A DNA stretch of 64,000 bases, taken from NCBI RefSeq assembly GCF_001579845.1, contig NZ_CP007440.1:4176029-4240028 (forward strand), in the 5' to 3' direction. Below are positions 43,605 through 51,691 of this stretch, piece by piece. The notes under the pieces were generated by a model. It searched no databases, was not told the origin of the DNA, and saw nothing but the letters and a program-made list of their open reading frames with translations. Position numbers and translations under genes: made by a program. Position 1 is the stretch's first letter. Each line of letters starts with the position of its first letter. This stretch comes from Rhodoplanes sp. Z2-YC6860 (GTDB lineage Bacteria > Pseudomonadota > Alphaproteobacteria > Rhizobiales > Xanthobacteraceae).

Positions 43605-44386
43605 GCGGGCCGATTGTGCGCTGGCTCGAGACGTCCCGCGGCTCAGGCGTCATCCTGATCCTGCTGCTGCTCGGCTTCTGGCAGTTCTCCGCGCTTTACA
43701 TCATGCATACGCCGACCTGGCCGCCGGTGACGCGGATCTTCGAGGCCTGGTACGACAACATCGTTGATGGCACGCTGATCTATCATCTGCTCGCGACCTT
43801 GTGGCGGCAGATGCTGGGCTACTGGCTCGCGGTGGTGCTCGGGATCGCGCTCGGCATCGCGATGGGCTACTACCGGGTGTTCTTCAATCTCCTGGAGCCG
43901 CTCGTCGAGATTTTTCGGCCGGTACCGGGGCCTGCGTATCTGCCCGTGCTGGTGCTGTTCGTCGGCATCGGCAGCGAGATGAAGGTCACGCTGATTCTCG
44001 TTGCTTCGCTGTTTCCGATCCTGCTCAACACGTATAGCGGCGTGCGCGCCATCGACCCGGTCCAGCTCGACACCGCACGCACGCTGGGTCTCACCACCAT
44101 GCAGACCTTGCGCGAGGTGGTGCTGCCGGCCGCAGCCCCGAATATCCTGACCGGCATGCGCATCAGCCTCGCGATCTCGCTCATCCTGGCGATCCTCGCC
44201 GAGATGATCGTGTCCAACGACGGGCTTGGCTATTTCACGCTGCTCGCCGAGCGCACTTTCAAAGTGCCGGACATGTATGCCGGCATCTTTACGCTCGCGC
44301 TGTTCGGCTATGTGCTGAACCGGCTGTTTCTTTTCGTCGAGTCCAAGATGATCCGCTGGCATCAGGAGAGCAGCGGCCGAAGATAG
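43601..44386 (+). CDS. ABC transporter permease (SsuC-like)
   Basis: 261 residues with about six membrane segments and a permease EAA-type loop (DTARTLGLTTMQTLREVVLPAAAPNILTGMRISLAIS). LLATLWRQMLGYWLAVVLGIALGIAMGY is typical of the SsuC/TauC family. The GTG start overlaps the ATPase stop. It forms the membrane channel of the importer; two copies per complex are expected. Confidence 0.92.
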   Translation: MSGPIVRWLETSRGSGVILILLLLGFWQFSALYIMHTPTWPPVTRIFEAWYDNIVDGTLIYHLLATLWRQMLGYWLAVVLGIALGIAMGYYRVFFNLLEPLVEIFRPVPGPAYLPVLVLFVGIGSEMKVTLILVASLFPILLNTYSGVRAIDPVQLDTARTLGLTTMQTLREVVLPAAAPNILTGMRISLAISLILAILAEMIVSNDGLGYFTLLAERTFKVPDMYAGIFTLALFGYVLNRLFLFVESKMIRWHQESSGRR

Positions 44387-44403
44387 TCGAACAGGAGAGA
44401 GCC

Positions 44404-45372
44404 ATGCCCTGCGTATCGGTTTCCCGCGTGTTTGCCATGTGCCTGGCGCTTGCCGCGCCGCTTACCCTGCTGGCGCAGCCGTCGGCCGCTCAACAAAAGC
44501 CGCCGCCAGCGACCATCCGCGTCATCGATATTCCGATCGCCAACTTTACGCCGCTCCTGATCGCCAAGGAGAAGGGCTATTTCGCCGACGAGAACCTCAA
44601 CGTGACATGGACTCCTGTCGCGCAGGGCGCGGTCGCGATCGAGGCAGTGTTCGGTGGCAGCGCTGAGATCGGAGCCAGTTCCATCTTCGAGCCCATCGTC
44701 GCCCGCGGCAACGGTCTCGATCTGATGTTCGTCACCGGGCAAAATCGCATCCGGGCCGAGCCGCCGGACAACTCTGGTGTTCTCGTGCGCAACGATGACT
44801 CGATCAAGACTCCGCAGGATCTCGCCGGCAAGCGGATATCCGCCGGCCTGATCAACAGCGTGAACTACGTCCATATGCTCGAGTGGCTCGACAAGAAGGG
44901 CGTCGACCGCCGCAAGATCGAATTCCTCGAGGTGCCGTTCCCACAGATGGCCGATGCGCTGGCCCAGAAGCGGGTCGACGCGGTGTGGAATGTCGAGCCG
45001 TTCGTGACCTTCATGACCAAATCGGGCGCCGCCAAGATATTGGCTTATCCGTATCAAGAGACCGTGCCCAACATGGATGTCTCCAATTATTTCGCCAAGG
45101 AAAGCTGGATCAAGGCCAATCCCGACGTGGTCAAGCGTTTCAAACGCGCCATCGACCGTGCCACGGCCGAGATCAATGCCGTGTCGAAAGAGGAGCGCGA
45201 CGGGTGGGTGGCGAAGTTCACCGGCATGAAGCCCGAGGTGGTGAAGGACGTATCGCTGCCGCGATTCGAGTCCGACTTCAATGTGCCAAGCCTGAAGGCC
45301 AATCTCGACATCGCCGTGAAGCAGAAAATGATCAAGCCGTTCGACATCAATGTCATGATCTACAAGCCGTGA
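44404..45372 (+). CDS. ABC transporter substrate-binding protein (NMT1/SsuA-like)
   Basis: 322 residues with a signal peptide (SVSRVFAMCLALAAPLTLLAQPSAAQ) and NMT1/THI5-like domain: IPIANFTPLLIAKEKGYFADENLNVTW, VFGGSAEIGASSIFEPIVARGNGLDLMF, VRNDDSIKTPQDLAGKRISAG, and NSVNYVHMLEWLDKKGVD. Receptors of this type bind nitrate, sulfonates, taurine or pyrimidine-like compounds. The 17-base gap after the permease and four-base gap before the hydrolase indicate one operon. Confidence 0.9.
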   Translation: MPCVSVSRVFAMCLALAAPLTLLAQPSAAQQKPPPATIRVIDIPIANFTPLLIAKEKGYFADENLNVTWTPVAQGAVAIEAVFGGSAEIGASSIFEPIVARGNGLDLMFVTGQNRIRAEPPDNSGVLVRNDDSIKTPQDLAGKRISAGLINSVNYVHMLEWLDKKGVDRRKIEFLEVPFPQMADALAQKRVDAVWNVEPFVTFMTKSGAAKILAYPYQETVPNMDVSNYFAKESWIKANPDVVKRFKRAIDRATAEINAVSKEERDGWVAKFTGMKPEVVKDVSLPRFESDFNVPSLKANLDIAVKQKMIKPFDINVMIYKP

Positions 45373-45375
45373 GGC

Positions 45376-46047
45376 ATGACCATGCTGAAGACGCTCACCG
45401 ACAAGGTTCGGCCGCAGCACTGCGCTTTGCTGATTGTCGATATGCAGAACGACTTCTGCGCCGAAGGCGGCGCCATGCACCGCGAGGGCCGCGACGTCAC
45501 GCTCGTGCAAAAGATGGTGCCGCGGCTTGCGCAATTCATCACCGCGGCGCGCGCCGCCAAGGTACCGCTTGTCTGGATCAAGAACGTCTACAACACCGGG
45601 CCGAACTGGTACCTGTCGGAAAGCTGGCTGGAACAAGCCGAGCGGCGCCGGAATGGCGCCTATCTCACCATTCCGGTCTGCGAGCCCAACGCCTGGAACG
45701 GCGATTTCTACGAGGTGAGGCCCGAGCCGGATGAGGTGATCGTCACCAAGCACCGCTACGGCGCCTTCGAGAGCACCGACCTCGATCTGGTGCTGCGCTC
45801 CAGGGGCATCTGCACCGTGATCATGACCGGTGTCGCCACCAATGTCTGCGTCGAGACCACGGCGCGGCAGGCCTTCCTGCGCGACTACTATGTGGTGTTC
45901 AGCAGCGACTGCACCGCGACATTCAATCAGGCCGCGCACGACATGACGCTTCAGAACATCGACGCGTTCTTTGGCCAGGTGGCGAGCGCGGCCGAAATCA
46001 CGGCGTGCTGGCAAGCCGCGCCAGTACGGCTTCGCGCTGTGACATGA
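45376..46047 (+). CDS. Isochorismatase-fold cysteine amidohydrolase (ureidoacrylate/biuret hydrolase-like)
   Basis: 223 residues of the cysteine hydrolases with a full triad: Asp22 (VDMQNDFC), Lys125 (VTKHRYGAF) and Cys158 (ATNVCVETTA). The block TGVATNVCVETTARQAFLRDYYVVF is typical of RutB and biuret hydrolases, which cleave C-N bonds in ureido compounds. Adjacent to an NMT1-type importer, it probably acts on the imported N-compound or on a breakdown product. It converges with the flavin monooxygenase gene across four bases. The exact substrate is inferred. Confidence 0.85.
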   Translation: MTMLKTLTDKVRPQHCALLIVDMQNDFCAEGGAMHREGRDVTLVQKMVPRLAQFITAARAAKVPLVWIKNVYNTGPNWYLSESWLEQAERRRNGAYLTIPVCEPNAWNGDFYEVRPEPDEVIVTKHRYGAFESTDLDLVLRSRGICTVIMTGVATNVCVETTARQAFLRDYYVVFSSDCTATFNQAAHDMTLQNIDAFFGQVASAAEITACWQAAPVRLRAVT

Positions 46048-46051
46048 GCGC

Positions 46052-47260
46052 TCAGAGCAAGAAATCCTTGTTCTCCAGGCCGAACAGCACGCCGCCCCAG
46101 TTGCTGCCGTAGTACTCGGTTTGGTTCGAGATGTGCTGTCGCGCGGCCATCAGGTCGTTGAGGATGCGGCCGAACGGTAGTTCATCGGAGAGTCCTGAGG
46201 AGCCCGCTGCCTTGTAGAGGCGCGCGCCGAGTTGCGTGCAACGCTCCATTACCGACGATGCTTCGAATTTATACTGCAGCCGGAGCTCCAGGGGCGGGGT
46301 CTCATTGCGATTGGCGTGGTCCATGAGCGAGCGGCAATTGCGATGCAGAGTCGCCCGCATCTCGCTGATCGCTGCCGCGGTCTCGGCACACAGAAGCTGC
46401 ACGAACGGATTTTCCGCCGAGCGCCCGCCAGCGCGGCTCACGCGGATCCGGCCGTGGCTCAATAAAGCGTTCAGCATCGCCTGCAGCGCCCCGATGCCCG
46501 CGGTCGAAACGCCGCGCACGAAGATCTGCCCGAACGGCAGGCGGTAGAGCGGCGCGGTGTTCACCGCTTGTCCGGCGCCCTTGAGGGCAAAATTGTCCTG
46601 CAGCCGCTGGATGCGGTGCGCCGGCACGAACACGTCGTCGAGAATGACGTCGATACTGCCGGTGCCCTGCAGACCTGCCACCTGCCAGTTGTCGACCGTC
46701 TTGTAGTCCTTCCGCGGCACCACGAAAAACTGATAGTCGGGCGCGGCGCCCGGACTGTTGACGAAGCCGCCGAGCAGCGCCCAGCCGGCGTAGACGCAGC
46801 CGCTGGCATAACGCCAATGCCCCGAGAGCCGCACGCCGCCATCGACCGCCGCGGCGTTGCCGGCCGGCATCGTCGACGAGCAGATCAGCACATCAGGGTC
46901 GCTGCCCCACACCTCCTGCGCCGCCCGATCGTCGATCAAGCCTATGAACCACGATACGGCGCCAAGCGTCCCGTAAACCCAGCCGGCCGACATGTCGCCT
47001 TCGCCGAGTGCCATCTGGATGTCGTAGAAGCTCGAAAGCTCCATCTCGTAGCCGCCCCAGCGTCGGGGTTGCAGCACGTGGAAGAAGCCGGCCTCCTGCA
47101 TCTCGGCCATGATCTCCGGCAGGACGTGGCGGTTCTTCTGCTGAGCAACGGAGCGCGCGGCGAGGGCGGGAATCATCGCTCGTGCCCGCGCGATCAGCTC
47201 CTCGGGCGCAGGCCTTATCGGGCGGATGGCGTGGGCGGGTTCCATGTCATTGGCGCTCAT
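46052..47260 (-). CDS. Acyl-CoA dehydrogenase-fold flavin monooxygenase (HsaA/HpaB-C2-like)
   Basis: 402 residues with the acyl-CoA-dehydrogenase fold used by two-component FMNH2 or FADH2 monooxygenases such as HsaA. Visible are LPEIMAEMQEAGFFHVLQPRRWGGYEM, GDMSAGWVYGTLGAVSWFIG, LSGHWRYASGCVYAGWALLGG and DNWQVAGLQGTGSIDVILDDVFVPAHR, and a C-terminal SDELPFGRILNDLMAARQHISNQTEYYG. These match HsaA-type hydroxylases rather than true acyl-CoA dehydrogenases. A separate flavin reductase is required but not in the window. It follows the PuuE-like gene with no intergenic base, so the two are one operon. Confidence 0.82.
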   Translation of the reverse strand: MSANDMEPAHAIRPIRPAPEELIARARAMIPALAARSVAQQKNRHVLPEIMAEMQEAGFFHVLQPRRWGGYEMELSSFYDIQMALGEGDMSAGWVYGTLGAVSWFIGLIDDRAAQEVWGSDPDVLICSSTMPAGNAAAVDGGVRLSGHWRYASGCVYAGWALLGGFVNSPGAAPDYQFFVVPRKDYKTVDNWQVAGLQGTGSIDVILDDVFVPAHRIQRLQDNFALKGAGQAVNTAPLYRLPFGQIFVRGVSTAGIGALQAMLNALLSHGRIRVSRAGGRSAENPFVQLLCAETAAAISEMRATLHRNCRSLMDHANRNETPPLELRLQYKFEASSVMERCTQLGARLYKAAGSSGLSDELPFGRILNDLMAARQHISNQTEYYGSNWGGVLFGLENKDFLL

Positions 47261-48214
47261 TCACTTGTCGGCTTTGCCGGCGGCGGGCGCCGGATGGTGC
47301 GTCATCCAGTGCCGAGCGATATCGACGCCGCGACAGATCCACACGCCGTCGTGCTCCAACACATAGTCGAGAAAGCGCGCGAGCCCCGCGGCGCGGCCGG
47401 GCCGGCCGATCAGCCGGTCATGCAGCGCAAGCGACATCATCCGCGGCTCGCTCGCGCCTTCGCGATAGAGCGTATCGAAGGTGTCTTTCATGTAGGTGGT
47501 GAAATCGTCGGACGTGGCAAAGGCGATGTTGCTGTCGAAGCGGTTGTCGTTGGTCTCATAGGAATATGGAATGACGAGGTGCTGCCGGCCCGCGACTTCG
47601 ACCCAGTAGGGCAGCTCGTCGTTGATCGCATCGCGGTCGTAGAGGAAACCGCCTTCCTCGACCAGCAATCGCCGCGTGTTGGGGCTCGGGCGCCCGGTCA
47701 TCCAGCCGACCGGCCTCGTACCTGCAATCTCGGTCAGAGTCTCGACCGCAAGCTTGATGTGCTTGCGCTCCACCGCGATTGGCACATGCTGATAGTCGAT
47801 CCAGCGATAATGATGGCTGACGATCTCGTGGCCGGCCTCGACCATGGCTGCCGCCACCTCGCGGTTCTTCTCGAGCGCGGTCGCGACGGCGAGCACGCCG
47901 ATGACGATCTTGCGCTCCTCGAAAATCTTCAGGAGCCGCCATACACCAAGCCGGCTGCCGTATTCGAACGAGGATTCGACCAGGGGACTGCGCATGCCCT
48001 TGACGGCCGGAAAGCCGATGTCGGTGAGCATGCCCTCCGACACCTTGTCGCCGTGCAACAGGTTCATCTCGCCGCCGCACTCGTAGTTCAGCGAGATCTG
48101 CAGCGCGAGGCGCGCGCCGCCCGGCCATTTCGGGTCCGGCAGATGCCGGCCGTAGCCGACGAGGTCCCGCGGATAAGTGACGGCTTTCTTCTTCGGCGCT
48201 TTCAAGGGCTGCAT
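47261..48214 (-). CDS. PuuE-like polysaccharide deacetylase family protein
   Basis: 317 residues. YPRDLVGYGRHLPDPKWPGGARLALQISLNYECGGEMNLLHGD, SFEYGSRLGVWRLLKIFEER, VEAGHEIVSHHYRWIDYQ, RPVGWMTGRPSPNTRRLLVEEGGFLYD and LALHDRLIGRPGRAA correspond in order to the cofactor-independent allantoinase PuuE. In the NodB-like fold the metal ligand Asp of PuuE-type proteins is often missing. It probably hydrolyses a C-N bond in a cyclic amide. The ring opened here may be one produced by the adjacent monooxygenase rather than allantoin; that is inference. Confidence 0.82.
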   Translation of the reverse strand: MQPLKAPKKKAVTYPRDLVGYGRHLPDPKWPGGARLALQISLNYECGGEMNLLHGDKVSEGMLTDIGFPAVKGMRSPLVESSFEYGSRLGVWRLLKIFEERKIVIGVLAVATALEKNREVAAAMVEAGHEIVSHHYRWIDYQHVPIAVERKHIKLAVETLTEIAGTRPVGWMTGRPSPNTRRLLVEEGGFLYDRDAINDELPYWVEVAGRQHLVIPYSYETNDNRFDSNIAFATSDDFTTYMKDTFDTLYREGASEPRMMSLALHDRLIGRPGRAAGLARFLDYVLEHDGVWICRGVDIARHWMTHHPAPAAGKADK

Positions 48215-48305
48215 CCTTTGAACGACACCCGGCGCCGAGGATTATCGCCGCATACGTCGAGGCGATGCAACGCCGCGACGTATGCCCGTCGCGCCGGGCC
48301 GGCCC

Positions 48306-49394
48306 TCAGAACGGCTCGTAATCGCGGAGCTTCGGCATCACCTGTTCGCCGAACAGCCTGATTGAGCGCATCAGGTCCGGCTCGGGCAGGTCGGCGAAGT
48401 TGAACTCGCCCATGAAGGTGTTGAAGAAGCCTTCCTCGGCTGCGGCGCGCAGCTTCCGCGTCACGGTCTCGGCCGAGCCCACGAACACCAGATCGTTGGC
48501 CATGATGTAGTCGGCGTCGAACAGGCTCGCTGTGAGCCTCGCGGCGGCGGCCTCGCCGCGCGATTCGAACAGCGCGATCTGGTTGGCGAGCCGGCTCTCG
48601 AAGCTTTCGCCGGGCGTCTTCACCGGCAGCAGGCCCTCATAGGCGCGGCTGGCCCGGAACAGCGCGGTGTCGAGCGCCTTCTTGTCCGTCTCGTCGACGT
48701 AGACCACCGTGCTGTAGGCGACGTTGGGTTTGTTCCGATGGCCGTGGCTTTTCCAGTCGGCGAGATATTTCTCATAGCGCGGCCGCGCCTGCTTCCGCGG
48801 CACCATGATGAAGAAACCGGTGTTGATGCCCTCCTTGGCGCAGAACTCCAGCGTCTGCGGATCGCGGCTCATCATCCAGAGCGGCGGATGGGGCCGCTGC
48901 ACCGGCGGCACGGCGATCAGCGCGCTGTCGGTGTTGTGGTTGTCGCCGTGGAACGCGAACGGCTGCTTGTCGCCGTAGGCCGCGCGCAGATAGGCGACGA
49001 ACTCCAGCGTCGGCGACTTGCGGAAGTTGTAGTCGATGCCGAACGGTTTGAAGAATCCCGCGCTGATGCCCGGCACCAGGCCGCATTCGAAGCGGCCCCC
49101 GAGCATCTGGTCGACGATGGCAATGTCCTCGGCGAGCCGCAGCGGATGATAGAGCGGCGCGATGAATCCCATCGAGCCGACGCGCAGCCGTTTCGTGCGC
49201 ATGCCACCGGCGACCGCGTAGAGCGCCGGCGACGACATCCAGCTCTCGTGAGGCTGGAAATGGTGCTCGACGCAGAAGCTGTAGTCGAAGCCAAGTTCAT
49301 CGCACAGAGCAAGCTCACGCCAGAGCTGCTCGTAGCGCTGATGTGGCGTCATGCCGGGCTTGCCCCAGACATGAGAGAAGTGCGCGAATTTCAT
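48306..49394 (-). CDS. LLM class flavin-dependent oxidoreductase (luciferase-like monooxygenase)
   Basis: 362 residues with the bacterial luciferase barrel. FGFDYSFCVEHHFQPHESW-type region (DELGFDYSFCVEHHFQPH), RLRVGSMGFIAPLYHPLRLAEDIAIVDQMLGGRFECGLVPG and HPPLWMMSRDPQTLEFCAKEG are typical. It would use reduced flavin. In the Rut pyrimidine pathway an enzyme of this fold opens the uracil ring, and the isochorismatase-fold partner is encoded close by. ATG 49394 is chosen from family start MKFAHFSH. It is the first gene of the minus-strand operon with the PuuE-like and HsaA-like genes. Confidence 0.85.
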   Translation of the reverse strand: MKFAHFSHVWGKPGMTPHQRYEQLWRELALCDELGFDYSFCVEHHFQPHESWMSSPALYAVAGGMRTKRLRVGSMGFIAPLYHPLRLAEDIAIVDQMLGGRFECGLVPGISAGFFKPFGIDYNFRKSPTLEFVAYLRAAYGDKQPFAFHGDNHNTDSALIAVPPVQRPHPPLWMMSRDPQTLEFCAKEGINTGFFIMVPRKQARPRYEKYLADWKSHGHRNKPNVAYSTVVYVDETDKKALDTALFRASRAYEGLLPVKTPGESFESRLANQIALFESRGEAAAARLTASLFDADYIMANDLVFVGSAETVTRKLRAAAEEGFFNTFMGEFNFADLPEPDLMRSIRLFGEQVMPKLRDYEPF

Positions 49395-49636
49395 TTTGGC
49401 TGGTTTGCCCCCGCGGCCAGGCAGAAAGCCCAAGTATATCAAGACGCAGCGAATACGTCTGGTCCCTCATGTGCGGCGCATGGCACCACTGCGGCGGCCA
49501 ATGCTGCAAAGCTGAGCAGCCGAATACAGTCCGGGAGCGTTTCCGATTTGCCGATCGCTGACTTGTGCGCGACGTGACGGCGGCGGGCTCTAGATCAGCG
49601 ATTGCGAATGAAATCGCTTCAGGCCTGGCGATGGCG

Positions 49637-50020
49637 TCAGTCGTGTTTTGTGTCGTGACGCGCCGCTTGGCGATAGCGATAGGCAATCCATACGGTCGCG
49701 AATGCCGATAGCGCGAACAGTGCGACGTTGGTCGACTGAAGCCTGTCGAGCATGCCGAACTCGTAGTAGGGTGGGATGAAGGCCCACCACACGACGACAA
49801 CCGCAATCAGGACGGTGAGAGTGCCGGCGATGGCTCCGCCCAACAGCGCGGCCGCCACAACTGCCGGGAAATAGGCTGCGAATGGCACGCTCGTCCCGAT
49901 CAAGGGGCTGAAGGCGAACTCCGCAGCCGTGGCAACGCCGCCGCAAACGAGCGCCAGCAGACAAGCCGGCGCCCAGTTGAGCGAACGAAACGACGTTATG
50001 CGATGCTGCCAAATCGGCAT
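49637..50020 (-). CDS. DUF4118-type membrane protein (KdpD-like transmembrane module)
   Basis: 127 residues with four membrane helices. APACLLALVCGGVATAAEFAFSPLIGTSVPFAAYFPAVVAAALLGG and TLTVLIAVVVVWWAFIPPYYEF resemble DUF4118, the membrane module of some histidine kinases. Here it stands alone, ending after the fourth helix with a basic RYRQAARHDTKHD tail, so it has no kinase domain. It could be a remnant of a sensor or an independent small membrane protein. Confidence 0.65.
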   Translation of the reverse strand: MPIWQHRITSFRSLNWAPACLLALVCGGVATAAEFAFSPLIGTSVPFAAYFPAVVAAALLGGAIAGTLTVLIAVVVVWWAFIPPYYEFGMLDRLQSTNVALFALSAFATVWIAYRYRQAARHDTKHD

Positions 50021-50253
50021 TCGATCAATCCGATTCTCGTTGAAATTTGCATGACGGACATGCCTTGCCTATCCGTCATAGAGGGAAATGAGCGTAAGGC
50101 TAATCCCGACGTCCCCTACAAGCCGCGACCGGTCGAGACTCGACCGCCAGCGCACACTTTCTGCTCCATTCCCAAGGCCGTTGGTCTGGCCGCAACCGGC
50201 CGTGGCGGTGCCGCACCTGATCCTGTATCCTGCAAAGATCAGCTTCGGAGGCC

Positions 50254-50514
50254 ATGATGTGGACCAAGCTCGGGCCGGGCGCTGTCGTTGCGATGGCGCT
50301 TGTCGTGTCATCGAACGCGTCGGCGCAGGATCGCTACGATCGCTATTGGACCCGCGGCCTGTCGCCCGCTCAATTCTGTGGCGGCGAATTGCCGGGATGG
50401 GGACGGGACGCGTGCGCGCAACCTGAACGCGCCCACGGCTACGGCTCATGCTGGAAACGACTGCCCTTCCGGCCGGGCGAAAAAGGGCCGCGGCTGCGCT
50501 GGATTTGCGGTTAA
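50254..50514 (+). CDS. Small secreted protein, unknown
   Basis: About 86 residues: signal peptide (GPGAVVAMALVVSSNASAQ) and a short mature chain with four cysteines, Trp, and Arg/Gly-rich ends (YWTRGLSPAQFCGGELPGWGRDAC and GYGSCWKRLPF). I do not recognise a family. AGGCC lies before the ATG pair; the start may be 50257. Spaced far from neighbours, so probably monocistronic. Confidence 0.5.
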   Translation: MMWTKLGPGAVVAMALVVSSNASAQDRYDRYWTRGLSPAQFCGGELPGWGRDACAQPERAHGYGSCWKRLPFRPGEKGPRLRWICG

Positions 50515-50663
50515 CGCGCGGAAGAGCGAGCGCCAGCGCGTCCCGTGTGGACGCACCTAGACCGAGTAACGGCTACAGTGCCCTCGGTGACGATCTCGCG
50601 GGACGCCCGGGCGATCTGTCGACCGCCCGGGCGCCAAGTAGCAAAAATGGCGCTTGCCGCCCG

Positions 50664-50894
50664 TCAGCTTTCACTGACGCATTTCTTGACGAAGCTCTTT
50701 TTCGCAGCGCCGGAGAGCGGCTTGCCTTCCTTGCTGACGGCTGCGGTTTGGCAGCATTTTTTGATCGCGCTCGTCTTGGCGGCACCGGCGAGCGGCTTTC
50801 CGTCCTTGCTGACCGCTTGTGTCGCGCAAGATTGCGCCAGAGCCGCACCTGTCGAGAAAGAGAACACGAGCAGTGCAAGAGCAAATCGTTTCAT
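50664..50894 (-). CDS. Small secreted PsiF-like repeat protein
   Basis: 76 residues with a signal peptide (ALALLVFSFSTGAALAQ). The mature part holds two similar repeats of the form C..AVSKDGKPLAGAAKTSAIKKC, matching the Cys, Lys-x-Leu-x-Gly and Cys spacing of PsiF-type repeats. Phosphate-starvation-inducible PsiF itself has no known activity. GGAGG lies six bases before ATG 50894; the earlier in-frame ATG at 50900 abuts it too closely. The repeat DNA is also similar, giving a small internal duplication (about 50673-50735 and 50742-50825). Confidence 0.6.
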   Translation of the reverse strand: MKRFALALLVFSFSTGAALAQSCATQAVSKDGKPLAGAAKTSAIKKCCQTAAVSKEGKPLSGAAKKSFVKKCVSES

Positions 50895-51049
50895 GGCCAT
50901 CCTCCGGGAAGATCGAACCGGCATTCTAATGCGGCTGAGCGAGAACGGTCCAGGGTGGCCAGGCGACCTTGTCGATCGCCCGGGCCCTAGCAGCGCGATC
51001 AAGCCCAGCCGGTTTCGCTCTCGACGCCGGCTCCGACCGTCTTGCCCTG

Positions 51050-51232
51050 CTACTTGAACTTGACCTCGTGCTGCTGGACTTTCATGCAACGCGGACATTC
51101 AAAAGTTCGAAGGTCCCAGTCTTCGTCCTCAGTCGGCTCGATGGACGAAAGCCACATCGTGGCGCCGCACTTTAGGCAGTTCGGATGTCCGATGATCTTC
51201 GTTGCCACCAGCGAGTTCTTGGAATCGCGCAT
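51050..51232 (-). CDS. Small zinc-ribbon-like protein
   Basis: 60 residues with CLKCGATMW and CPRCMKVQQ, two CxxC pairs separated by about 27 residues that would form a single zinc ribbon. The middle is acidic (SIEPTEDEDWDLRTF). No function is assigned, but similar short proteins occur in Bradyrhizobium-type genomes. It is transcribed away from the tRNA-Ser gene and is the last chromosomal gene before the integrated element. Confidence 0.6.
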   Translation of the reverse strand: MRDSKNSLVATKIIGHPNCLKCGATMWLSSIEPTEDEDWDLRTFECPRCMKVQQHEVKFK

Positions 51233-51430
51233 GCTGACCCTCCCCAGAGCCTTGCGTAGCGATTGCCTGTGACAGGTCGATGCTGCTCCGTTTGCCGGCC
51301 CCCGACAACTTGCCGTTTCATTAAATCATCGTCGTCTGGGCGGCAAAGCTGACGTCCAGGATACGCGCCATCGCATCGGCGCTGGCGTGGTGAGTTGCTA
51401 CCGGCGAAAAACCCAAGTAGATCAACCCCC

Positions 51431-51520
51431 GGATGGATGGCCGAGCGGTTTAAGGCACCGGTCTTGAAAACCGGCAGAGGGGCAACTCTCTCGTGGGTTC
51501 GAATCCCACTCCATCCGCCA
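51431..51520 (+). tRNA. tRNA-Ser (anticodon UGA)
   Basis: Acceptor GGATGGA pairs with TCCATCC (51510-51516). Discriminator G and encoded CCA end at 51520. The anticodon loop CTTGAAA lies in a CCGGT/ACCGG stem, giving TGA at 51465-51467. The T arm is GTGGG TTCGAAT CCCAC, and the long variable arm (GCAGAGGGGCAACTCTCTC region) is typical of serine tRNAs. The gene is intact and lies just left of a divergently placed integrase, making its 3' end the likely integration site. Confidence 0.96.
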
Positions 51521-51599
51521 GCAAAATATTGAAACAACAAACAACTTTCCTGCTTCGACATTCTTCGAGCGTGCGAACATAACCAGGACGCTCGGCATT

Positions 51600-51621
51600 T
51601 TGGACCCAACTTGGACCCAAC
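51600..51621. repeat. Tandem repeat beside integrase (possible arm-type or attachment sites)
   Basis: Two exact copies of TTGGACCCAAC lie end to end between the tRNA-Ser and the integrase terminator. Each half has TTGG/CCAA symmetry. Position about 80 bases from the tRNA 3' end and next to the integrase gene suggests recombinase arm-binding sites. Confidence 0.45.
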
Positions 51622-51642
51622 CCGCACGGGGACCAAAAACAA

Positions 51643-51670
51643 AGGCCGCCCGGTCGAAACGGGGCGGCCT
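51643..51670 (-). terminator. Rho-independent terminator downstream of integrase
   Basis: Nine-base stem AGGCCGCCC / GGGCGGCCT with a ten-base loop. On the minus strand it is followed by TTTGTTTTTGG, so it terminates the integrase transcript before the tRNA gene. Confidence 0.8.
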
Positions 51671-51691
51671 CTAACGTTCGACGGAAGGGGA

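Noticed and set aside
46568-48361. 597-residue plus-strand frame
   Set aside because: Shadow of the HsaA-like and PuuE-like minus-strand genes; low complexity and no domains.
48306-49394. RutA itself (uracil monooxygenase)
   Set aside because: The luciferase-fold family fits, but RutC-F genes are absent and the neighbours differ, so I kept the broad family name.
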